From contig WELA01003670.1 in NCBI GenBank assembly GCA_009602735.1, forward strand, positions 28,401 through 55,175: a stretch of 26,775 bases of DNA. The letters run 5' to 3'. Source of the stretch: Mesotaenium endlicherianum. Lineage: Eukaryota; Streptophyta; Zygnematophyceae; Zygnematales; Mesotaeniaceae. Shown one piece after another: positions 18,001 to 26,775 of the stretch (positions are counted from its first letter, which is position 1; the number at the start of each line of letters is the position of its first letter). Under the pieces are notes generated by a model. That model had not been told where the DNA came from. It worked only from the letters and a program-made list of their open reading frames with translations, and searched no databases. The translations under genes were made by a program, and so were the position numbers.

Positions 18001-21000
18001 GCGGTTGTAGGGCACCCCGTACGTGCCCTCCCAGAGCTGCGCCGTTGCAGCGTAGCTGCCCCCGTTGGCCTCGCCCCCATGGCTGTACGCGTGCGCGGGC
18101 GCAGGCGCGGGTAACATGTGCGCCACCACACGCCCCAGAGCCGTGTCGCAGTCCCGCCGGTATGCGCCGCTGTGCATCTGCGCCGCCCATTGGCCCCGCC
18201 CGCCTGCCTCGGGTTAGAACGCGACACACACTCGTGCTTCTGGTTGCTGCTTGTGCTTCCCTGCCTTGCCCTGCCCCGCTCTGCTCCACCAGCAATGCAG
18301 GCGCGGGGAAGGAGTAGCAGCAGCAGGCGGCAGTCACGCATGCGCCACGTGGCAGGTCACTACGTGAGAGACCGGGACGCAAGGAGGGACAGATGTCGCA
18401 CACGCAGCAGCGCAGCGCAGCGGAGCAGACCTGGTGCGCATGCCACACGAGGTCGATGTCGACGGCGGGCACCAGCGTGCGCTCGGGGTAGCGCCGCAGG
18501 AGCGCCAGAAACATGCGGTAGCGCTGCACCGCGGCCGCCATGTACTGCCTGCTGCGCATGCACGCCCTGTCCACCTGCGCCCGCCGTGCCGCCGTTGATC
18601 GTTGTCATCAGCGGCCACAGCCACGATACCAGCAGCACATGTTACGGTCTAGGCAGGCAGGAGAGGTGAACAGCCCGAGCAAGCATGCACGCCTTCCACC
18701 TGCACCTGGCCCGCGATGGTGTGGCAGAGAAACAGCGACGACCCCAGCAGCAGCAGCCTGAGCAGCACGAAGAGCATGGACAGCGAGCATCTCCCCACAG
18801 GTCACGAGGACACAACCTGAGTGTGTGGACAGAGGCCGCCAGTGGGGTGAAGGGAGAGGGGAATGGGCACCTGGTAGAAGAAGAGGCAGTGCCGCTTCAT
18901 CACCTGAGCCAGGATGCTCGCCAAGCTGGGGGCGGAGGAGCGCTCCTCCACCTCCCCCTCCTCCTGCGCGGCCCCCTGGCTGCTCTCTGCTCCAGCAGAA
19001 GCAGCAGCAGCAGCAGCAGCTGCAGCAGCAGGAAGAGGAGGATGATCCAAAGGGAGGGGGTGCGTGGGGATTTCTTCCAGCTGCGTCGGAAGCAATGGGG
19101 GGCAATCAGGCTCTCTCGGCGTCCCTGGGGCACTGCTACACGTCACACGCCCGCCAGGATGGTCCTCAGGAGGCTGAGCAGCTGTGCTGGCGGGCTGAGG
19201 GCAGGGCTGGGTGACCACAGGAGCGTCCTGCTGCAGAGGTGGGACGACGACAGAAGCAGCACTGCTGCCAGAGATATCCTGCGGCAGCAACAGCTGTTCT
19301 GGGGAGCTCCTCTGACTCTGGGCGGCGCTGCCACCAACATGCTCCAGCGGTGCTGTTTCTCCTGCACCCCCCTCTCCCTCACCCTTACCCACCCCCTCCG
19401 CCCCCACCTCAGTAGGCTCTGTCCCTGTCCGAGTCCCTGTCCCCGTCCCTGCCCCTGTTCTTGTCCCTGTCCCCAGCTCTCTGAAGGCAAGTGTGATGCC
19501 CTCCACATCCGTCCATGCCTCTGGCGCTGGCTCTGCTGAAACGAGTGCGGCGCTGCTACTGCTGCTGCTGCTGCTGGCTTTGCCCTGAGCCTGAGCCTGA
19601 GCCTGAGCCTGGCCCGCCTCGCAGTCAGGCGTTGTGATTTCATCCTTGACCTCGTCCTTGTCCTCGGCCTTGCCTGTGACCTCGTGCGCGCTGGCCTCCG
19701 GAGAGGGAGACAGCAGGGCCGTGAAGTCGTACGGCTCGTGCGGATACTTCTCCTGCCAGTAGATGCGCCCGTTCTCCACCAGGGCCGCGGCAATGTTGGG
19801 CACGGCGGGGAACTCCGGGCAGTCAATCGTGCGGCCAACGAGGCGCTTGCAGTCCTCGGCATACGCCACCTGTCACCTGCAGGCTGTTCTGCGTCAGACG
19901 TGGTTCCCTGCTGACTGATTTTCCGGGAAAGGCCGAGCCTTACGCTTTCACTTTCACCGGGGCAAAGAGGAAGTAGTCACCTCCCCCCTCATCTGAGCGG
20001 GGTGCACTTATGTGTTTCTGCACGCGCCCTAATATAGTGAACGCAAGCGTTTCCTTCGTCCTTCCACTCCGTCTCAAGTACTCTATTGCACTCAATACAC
20101 ACACTGTAGAGATAGAGTTGCAAAGGGTAGAATGCCTTTTCACTCCTCGAAGAACGTTCCATCCTTAGCATAAAAGCAGGAGATGCAGAGAGCCAAGGCA
20201 TGAAGAGAAGCAGCAGGAGAGGGGAGGGTAGCAGTGACAGGCGTGACTGGCCTAGCCTCCCGACCACCACGAGCTCAACACCTCCTACTCGTGAACACAT
20301 GGAGTACTCCTGCATGCCACACACATTCCCTCTCGCAGGCCAGGCCTCTCAGAGAAGAGGGGGAACATGCGCGCCACATGGCATGCTCGATTCAAGAAGA
20401 GCTCTGGTGGTTTTCTAAAGGGACAAGTAGACCACCATGGCCTTTCAGGCTATGATATATGAGCGCAGTGCATTTGACAGCAAAGTGCGCAAAATGTAGG
20501 ATTTGTAGGTAAGGGGTTGCACGCACGGGCGACAGACGGTGGCAGTGCCATGCCCACCACACATCCAGGGGCGGCTGGATTCTGCTCAGCTCATCCTCTG
20601 ACAGTTCTGCTGCCAGGGGCATCCACTTGTCGCGGTATCTGCACACCAGCAATCACGTCAGTAGGCAGCCCACTCAGGTTGCATGAAGCGACGAGCACTG
20701 AAGGAGCATTTTCACTTCAACAGAGAAGGGACAAAAGTCAGGCATGCACAGACCACATGGGGCTACCACCTGCATCATTGTGGTTATTTCCGCCATGAGA
20801 TAAGTGGGCCAGGTGACAGCAAACCAGGTCATGATTGTCCAAGAAGGAGTTTAGGACATCTTGTGATAGTGAACTCCTTGCATTAAGAACCTAACGTTCC
20901 TCTGTCGTCATAGAATAACATCAAGGGTCTCACGAACCTGGGGTTGCTTTGCCCGAGTCGTTTAGGATAGTAACTAAGTTCATGCTCGGAGGCATTTGAA

Positions 21001-21230
21001 ACACTTGAAGTGTCTGCCACTTACCTTCGGATGGCCTCATGAAGGTTGTAACCGTCAATGTAGAGCTCCGGATGCGCACGCACTTCGTCCTGAAGATGTA
21101 ATAGCGTCTGAGAAGCAGCTAACAGGTCAACACCAATATGTATGGCACTAGCATCCTTCCAAGCAGCTTCGGTCTTCTCGTCGTCCTCTTGCTCCTCTGC
21201 TAGGAGAGGTGTATCTGCGTCCACCATCAT
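15088..21230 (-). CDS. GRDP: Glycine-rich-domain protein (GRDP/DUF1399 family), eight exons
   Basis: Exons in order of translation: 21230-21025, 20638-20527, 19869-18871, 18574-18431, 18177-17830, 17480-16874, 16492-16177, 15693-15088. All introns are GT-AG, all joints keep phase, and the product is about 1112 residues. Family signatures: IHIGVDLLAASQ (30-41), GYNLHEAIRRYRDKW (60-74), WHCHRLSPVAYAEDC (99-113), EKYPHEPYDF, LFFYQVDRAC (434-443), VDIDLVWHAHQMHSGAY (478-494), AQLWEGTYGVPYNRAG, NEEVFVVRTR, and near the end VGRHLEYRVSG with LLLALLLC-like helices. Plant members are reported to act in osmotic stress and growth; the biochemical role is unsettled. Exon 3 carries a long low-complexity insertion, and the usual glycine-rich tail is short. 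Exon 6 needs one extra base at the single N (17108) to stay in frame, probably a sequence error. Start chosen: first Met of the exon opening MMVDADTPLL. Confidence 0.88.
18975..19720 (-). repeat. Low-complexity tracts inside GRDP exon 3
   Basis: Simple repeats in the coding sequence include GCAG/CTG triplets near 18988-19030 (poly-Ala) and 19555-19577 (poly-Ser), GAGCCT hexamers at 19586-19615 (Ala-Gln dipeptides), and a TGTCCC-like hexamer array near 19420-19475 (Gly-Thr dipeptides). All keep the reading frame. They make up an insertion of roughly 280 residues between the EPYDF and FFYQV motifs, which are close together in typical plant members. Confidence 0.75.
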
Positions 21231-21945
21231 GCGGGCCTTCGAGCTGTGTGTGTAGTCACGTGGACTAGCCTGAAGAAAGCAGTCCAGATTCTACATGCTC
21301 CAAAGTCACGGAATGGCTATGTGTTTCGCACCTAGCTAGCTACGCATGGAGCTTGAAGTGAGAACTTTAGAAGCATGTTGTTCATCAGCAAGCCTGAAAG
21401 CTGGCGTTTGATTCAGCTCCGTTATTTGGGGCCGATTAAAGTCCATAAAGGTGAATAAAAGTTCACATAAGCGGCACCCTTGTCGGTGGTGACCACTCGC
21501 TTCACATGGCCGAGACCAACCGATGCCCGAGACCTGGCCGAGGACCAAGACTGGCCGGTCCAGCGTCTCTCGCGTCAAGACCTTCTAGAAACGATTCTTA
21601 CCGACGGCCAAAACGCCGCAAACGAAAACCGGCAAGCTTGAGCCGGCCCGCACATGCTAATGCTTGTGCGGGACAAGCTTGACCTTGATTGACGGCTTTC
21701 TGCAGCGCAGCTGCTGCGAAATAGCGGTCACTCGAGGAGATACTGGGGGAGACTGGGGAGATACTTATGCCTGTGCCGCTTTGCAGAAGATTCAAAAGTC
21801 TCCGCTTGCTCCAGCATTGCAAAGTCGACCTTTCCACTTTAAAAGCACACCTCTTCTCATCGCCACCTTCAGCAACACCTTGTTGGACGGCAGCAGTCAG
21901 TGTAACTTATCTTTTATCTTGACGATTTAAGTACCAAGTGCAACC
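21231..21945. promoter_or_regulatory. Shared upstream region of divergent GRDP-like and PGDH genes
   Basis: These 715 bases separate the two start codons and must contain both promoters and 5' leaders. A TATA-like CTTTAAAAGC lies at 21837-21846, about 100 bases before the PGDH ATG. GGAGATACT is repeated around 21737-21766. The 21633-21681 inverted repeat lies between the genes. The PGDH start context is CAACCATGG, a good eukaryotic initiation context. No TATA-like element is clear on the GRDP side. Confidence 0.45.
21633..21681. repeat. Inverted repeat in the divergent promoter
   Basis: CAAGCTTG (21633-21640) and CCCGCACA (21647-21654) pair with TGTGCGGG (21665-21672) and CAAGCTTG (21674-21681), leaving a 10-base loop and an uneven internal bulge. 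It could be a cruciform or the binding site of a dimeric factor. Confidence 0.55.
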
Positions 21946-24900
21946 ATGGTAGGAACAGCTGCACTTAGCGCGGTCAATACAGTTGCGATATCTCTGAGTT
22001 CTCTTCAAGCCGCCGCATCGAAGGTGAGCAATGGACGTAGCACCGGGGTTGCCTGTGCTACTCCACAAGCAAGCACAAAGCTAGCAGTGCAGCAGCAGGT
22101 GCCGCAAGTCGGAGGCTCGCAGTGGAGTTCTTCAGATCTATTTGGCAGTGCCCTTGGGGTGGCTTGCAAAAGCACAGGCCGTGTTGTTGCCATTGCTGAA
22201 GCACCAGCTGCCTCAGCTGGATCTGCGAGATCTCAAGGCAATGAGATCACTGGAAAACCAACAGTGTTGGTATCAGAAAAATTGGGAGAGGGCGGAATCG
22301 ACTTTTTGAAGAAGTTCGCAAATGTGGATTGCTCTTACAATCTTACACCCGAGGAGCTGTGTGCCAAGATCTCTCTTTGCGATGCACTCATCGTTCGTAG
22401 TGGCACGAAAGTCACTAGAGAGGTGTTTGAGGCTTCAAATGGACGTCTTAAAGTAGTTGGCAGGGCAGGTGTTGGTATTGACAATGTTGATCTCCAAGCA
22501 GCCACAGAGGTCGGTTGTCTGGTTGTTAATGCCCCCACCGCCAATACCGTGGCAGCGGCAGAGCATGGCATTGCCCTGTTGACAGCCATGTCACGAAATA
22601 TTGCTCAGGCGAGTGCATCAATGAAAGCAGGTAAGCACGACAGTATTTTGGAGCCAATTAATCTTGCATGTAGCTCAGATCATTTGTGGTGTAATATTTG
22701 AGCTTCCTGCGATCTACCTGATTGTGGCTAGTAGTAATTCAGATGCAGGGAGTCTTTTGTATCAGAAACCAAGGTAGCTCTGACAAGTCTCTGGGTATGC
22801 TAACTGATGTATCTTACTCTACCAAGCAGGCAATGTCAGAACTTTTGCTCCGACTTCTATGTCAGGCTGATCTCCTCTGTCATCTTGAAGGCAGTTGTGT
22901 TGGTTCGTGGATCTGCAGCCTGCATTTGATTCTCTCAAGTCTTTCTTGGTTTGAAAGCAGAAAGGTGGTAGATTGTGGTGCAAAAAGAAACTTTGCTGTT
23001 ACTAAATTTTTTACAGTGTTTAATACTCTGCAGGTGAATGGAAGCGTAACAAGTACGTTGGCACATCGTTAGTGGACAAGACTTTGGCAGTCATGGGTTT
23101 TGGTAAGGTTGGCTCTGAAGTGGCTAGGAGAGCTAAAGGCCTGGGCATGGAAGTTATTGCCCATGATCCTTATGCACCTGCTGACCGAGCTCGTGCAGTC
23201 GGCGTTGAGCTCGTGTCATTTGAGGAGGCTCTTTCTCGCGCAGACTTCTTGTCCCTTCACATGCCGCTCACTCCTGCCACAGACAAGATCTTCAACGATG
23301 AGAGCTTTGCAAAGGTGAAGAAGGGTGTGAGAATCGTTAACGTTGCACGAGGAGGCGTGATCGACGAAGATGCCCTCTTCAGAGCTCTTGAAAATGGTCA
23401 AGTTGCCCAGGTAGAGAACTGTTCCTTGAAAACTTTAGCTGTCACCTGTGCTGTCGTAACCTGGTTACTAAATATTATGTAATTTCTGTAGGAGGCTGCA
23501 TTGGAAGGCTATAATTATGAGTGCTAGCAGTTTGGTGAGTGATTTTTTTAATTGAATAAATTGGCTTAGCAAGGGATAGTAAATGCGGAGTATAGGTGAC
23601 TTATGGTTGCTCCTTCACTTACATGGGTTTCCTGATCATCTTTTGCAAATGCTATTGCCTTTTGCCTGTCACAATTAAACTTCTGTAAACATAGATAGAC
23701 AGCAAGGCCTCAGTTGACTGGATTTCGTGACTGAATCCCAAATGCACCCGGTATATGCCCTGGTTTTTTGGTCCGTGACAGGCGGCACTAGATGTCTTTA
23801 CAGAGGAACCTCCTTCCAAGGACAGCCCTCTTGTCCAGCACCCTAATGTGGTTGTGACGCCACACTTGGGTGCTAGCACCACCGAAGCCCAGGTAAGAAG
23901 CCCTATCACGTCCTGTTCTCTTTTGTTTTTGTGTACTGTGTAAGTGATAGGCATCCAATTAAGCATATACCACTGACGTAAAGTAGTTCCAAAATCAGAA
24001 CCTTTGACTAACATGATACAAGAGGTATTTGAAGTGAGTAATCTGGAGTTGAGTTTGTCTGCTTAAAGATAGTGAAGCTTTGACAGGGAGTGAGCAGTAC
24101 AGAAGTGCTGAAGACCAGAGAAGGTGGAAGCCAATTCAGAATTCTGGTTGTTTGTTATTGGTGGGGATCTGGCTCGTACTGGATGGCTTTCATGGTCCAA
24201 AATTGCAGCAGCAAAACTTGGGGCAGGGGCGTTTGGCTTGCTGGGTTGCATGACTCTTGTCCACGAAGCCTTCCTTGAGCATTATTCTGGTCCAAAGTGG
24301 TATTATTTTTAGAGTGCAGTTTTAGATGTTCTGCGTGCCTTGTCTAGGTAAATATTTAAATTTAAGTTCACGTCAGAAAAGCAAGGTTAGAGCTTGGGTG
24401 TGTCCACTTAAGTGTTGCTTGACTTGTGTCGTGATGGCTGCTTTTGTGAGCAGGAGGGAGTAGCCTTGGAAATTGCTGAGGCGGTTGTGGGAGCACTTCA
24501 GGGTGAGCTGGCGGCAACTGCTGTCAATGCTCCCATGGTCCCTGCCGAGGTAAGATTTTGACCGAGTATTTCATAGTTGGACTGTATGTATCTGGTCTTA
24601 GATGGACACGTACTTCATATGATATGTGATTTTAAGCAAAGGTTAAGGCAAAATTGGTTAGGGATGCATTCTTTGGGCTACAGCCCAGGCAGAGTGGGAC
24701 AACTTATTATGCATATCAAAGTGGAGAAGGCATCTAAATGCTGATCCCAAGGGAGTGGAAAGCAACCGTAAGGTCACCTAGATTATTGTTATGCAAACTA
24801 TAGGATGGCTGCGGCCCAGAACACCAAGAAAGTGCAGGGTCGAACGTAATCAGGCTGTCCTGTCTGCCTGTGCCTTCATGTGGTAGCTTAATATTTAACC

Positions 24901-25684
24901 CCTGCAAAAATTTCCTGCAGCCACAGGAAATTTGTGTGGTGGGCGCAAAATGGTTGGTGGGGGGGGGGNAGAGAGAAGGCGACAGCTGATTTGGGTAGCA
25001 CTGACTGTGCAGGTCCTGTTGGAGCTTGAGCCATATGTCTCTCTGGCGGAGCGACTAGGACGCATGGCAGTCCAGCTCGTGTCGGGCGGGGGCGGCATCA
25101 AGGATGTGAAGGTGACGTACCGCACAGCCCGCAGCGGTGACGACCTCGACACTCGCCTGCTGCGTGCCATGATCACCAAGGGCTTGATTGAGCCCGTGTC
25201 GTCTGCCTTCATCAACCTTGTGAACGCAGACTACATTGCCAAGCAGAGGGGCTTGCGCATCAGCGAAGAAAGGCAACCATCTGACGGAGACGAGAACCTG
25301 CCTCTGGAGTCCATCCAGATTCAGATCTCCAAGGTGGAGTCTAAGTTTGCATCTGCTACAACCAACAGCGGGGACATTACTCTCGCTGGGAGGGTAAAGG
25401 ATGGTGTTCCTTACCTTTCCTTGGTTGGAGCCTTTAGCACTGACATAAGCATGGAGGGCAGCATCATCTTGTGCCGACAAAACGACCAGCCTGGCATGAT
25501 TGGCCGCGTGGGATCCGTGTTGGGATCTCGCAACGTCAACATCAGCTTCATGAGTGTGGGCCGCACTGGACCCCGGAAGCAGGCCGTCATGGCCATTGGA
25601 GTAGATGACGAGCCCAGCAAGGAAGTCCTGAAGGAGATCATTGAAATTCCCGCTATTGAGGAGATGGTTTTTTTGGCTCTCTAG
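21946..25684 (+). CDS. PGDH: D-3-phosphoglycerate dehydrogenase, plastidial, five exons
   Basis: It oxidises 3-phosphoglycerate to 3-phosphohydroxypyruvate with NAD+, the first step of the phosphorylated serine pathway. Exons: 21946-22630, 23034-23410, 23782-23892, 24454-24549, 25013-25684. All are GT-AG with matching phases, giving 646 residues. Residues 1 to about 100 are Ser/Ala-rich with few acidic residues, like a chloroplast transit peptide. The catalytic fold starts at [10 protein letters not shown] (104). Seen motifs are the NAD loop GFGKVG (250-255) with D273, the catalytic R334 in NVARGG, E362/E363 in DVFTEEPP and H382 in TPHLGAS. After these comes the intervening domain typical of long-form enzymes ([13 protein letters not shown], then the [13 protein letters not shown] segment). 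An ACT domain of about 74 residues (573-646, [15 protein letters not shown]) closes the protein and in this family can mediate serine feedback. All key residues are present and the gene looks functional. Confidence 0.96.
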
Positions 25685-26449
25685 GGTGCGTCTGGAGCAA
25701 TTCCTTAAGGCTGGAAGTGGTGGTAAGTTGTTGAGAGTGAAAGAGGTTTGCTTTCACGTATTCTTGTGACTAGCTATTTCTACATCTTACTTTTAGGAAC
25801 ATGGTGTAATAAGCTTTGCCAAAAGCATAAAAAAGTGCCTATGCACAAAAATGAGACGTACTTCTTAAGGTCTGAAAGTAAGAGCTAGTATACTGCCTCT
25901 ACCACATAAATCCCAGAAGGTCCTTAGAAGACATTTAGGTACTCTTGGCGCCGCCTGCGGCAGAGTAATCAGTGAAGAGAACATTTTCTTCCATTAGTTA
26001 CACTACTAGGTAGTTTGCAGCACATTCCAAAAAGTTCCGTTCAAGATGTTTCGAGTGACATATTCAACTTTTAGCAAAACCTTATCAATTGTTGATTAAA
26101 GTGACGAGAAGCATTTGACTTACAAGTCATGTCATTGTGCAGGGCACCCAAGCATACATCCCCAATCTGAGAAACACAAACGTCAACCATCTGTTGCTGA
26201 CCTTGTTGCTGACCTTCTGAACAGCTAATCCCAAAAGTACAAAAACAATGCCAAATCATGGATCAGTTACACATGCGTTAACAGCCACACTCAGCCGTGT
26301 TTGACAGTTACCGCGCCCTGAAGCAGGCCAGTCAACAATTTTCCAAGCTTTATGTGTGGCATCTGACTTGAACTGTTGACTAGTTTGCTCCACATGTGTA
26401 AGACCTGACTTGACGCGCCGAGACGTCGCTTTTTCTATCGGGGGGGTGA
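25685..26449. other. PGDH 3' flank, no gene
   Basis: No coding region is recognised. TGTAATAAG at 25805-25813, 121 bases after the PGDH stop, could serve polyadenylation: TGTAA is the green-algal signal, AATAAG resembles the plant one. The remainder up to the LTR at 26450 shows no clear structure. A G-run (26440-26446) lies just before the LTR and resembles a polypurine tract, but no retroelement interior precedes it. Confidence 0.4.
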
Positions 26450-26775
26450 TGTAGTGATTTGAGTTATTATATATTAGTTTGCATATATTTTAATGTTTTC
26501 AAATATATTTGGAGTAGTAGTCAAGTGTGAATAGGTACTCTAGTAACTTGGTTCATGTCCTTTGAACCTTCCAAGGCATTTTCGAAGTTAGAGGAAAGAC
26601 CTAGAAGAACTCCATGTGGCAAAAGTCAAATGTGCCATTTTTAGGTCAAAAGGACATGTGTACATTATTCTAGAAAGAGGTGGCAAGTTTTGGGATGTGT
26701 TGGGTGCCAACACATCAACATACACCTTCCTAGAAATTACTTATGTAGCAAGTATATAAACAAGAGCTAGAACAT
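26450..26775 (+). mobile_element. LTR of the second retrotransposon family (5' part, runs off the window)
   Basis: It starts TGTAGTGATTTGAG at 26450. The first 130 or so bases are the inverse of 1-141. A TATA-box-like GTATATAAAC lies at about 26751-26760, as expected near the transcription start of an LTR. The end of the LTR is outside the window, so a solo LTR and the 5' LTR of a full element cannot be told apart. Confidence 0.75.

Noticed and set aside
24932..25012. Extension of PGDH exon 5 upstream to 24932
   Set aside because: The stretch includes the G-run with a single N and does not match the family. The AG at 25011-25012 restores phase and conserved sequence (VLLELEPYV).
26440..26449. 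G-run before the LTR at 26450 as a polypurine tract of a 3' LTR
   Set aside because: No retroelement interior lies upstream; the PGDH flank does. A 5' or solo LTR is more likely.

Overview
The window is nuclear DNA from a eukaryote of the green plant lineage. The evidence is GT-AG spliced genes, a plastid-type 3-phosphoglycerate dehydrogenase with a transit-like N-terminus, a plant-type glycine-rich-domain protein (DUF1399 family), and a plant-style chromovirus primed by initiator tRNA-Met. The GC-rich, low-complexity exons of the second gene and the tyrosine-recombinase relic fit a streptophyte alga or early land plant better than a flowering plant. That placement is inference and was not tested.

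Left part (1-12123): Ty3/gypsy retrotransposons of one chromovirus family. Copy 1 (142-3570, + strand) is the 3' part of an element: integrase end, chromodomain, an extra third ORF, polypurine tract and a cut-off LTR. Copy 2 (3569-11814, - strand) is nearly full length: 5' LTR, primer binding site, gag with a 652-N gap, protease, RT/RNase H/integrase/chromodomain, the same third ORF, and a cut-off 3' LTR. The copies meet tail to tail inside their 3' LTRs, giving an inverted repeat with arms of about 3.3 kb. Copy 2's 5' LTR sits inside an older LTR of the same family (about 11820-12123). An unrelated LTR (1-141) interrupts copy 1 on its left. The most unusual part is the third ORF downstream of pol, about 557 codons, coiled-coil and acidic, without obvious membrane segments. 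Its upstream region holds a hairpin, a TATA-like box, a second copy of the polypurine tract and a 3' splice-site-like signal.

Middle (12124-15087): a decayed tyrosine-recombinase gene of DIRS/Ngaro/Crypton type, followed by a pair of 90-bp direct repeats, a palindrome cluster, a degenerate tandem repeat and about 1.2 kb with no recognisable gene.

Right part (15088-26449): two host genes transcribed divergently from a 715-bp shared upstream region. On the - strand is an eight-exon GRDP-like gene (15088-21230) with a large low-complexity insertion and a shortened glycine-rich tail. On the + strand is a five-exon PGDH gene (21946-25684) encoding 646 residues for the first step of plastidial serine synthesis. 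The window closes in another copy of the LTR seen at position 1, in the opposite orientation (26450 onward).

The retroelement copies carry several stops and frameshifts and are probably not autonomous as assembled. Four isolated single Ns (5620, 7372, 17108, 24969) look like assembly patches; two of them coincide with coding frame breaks.
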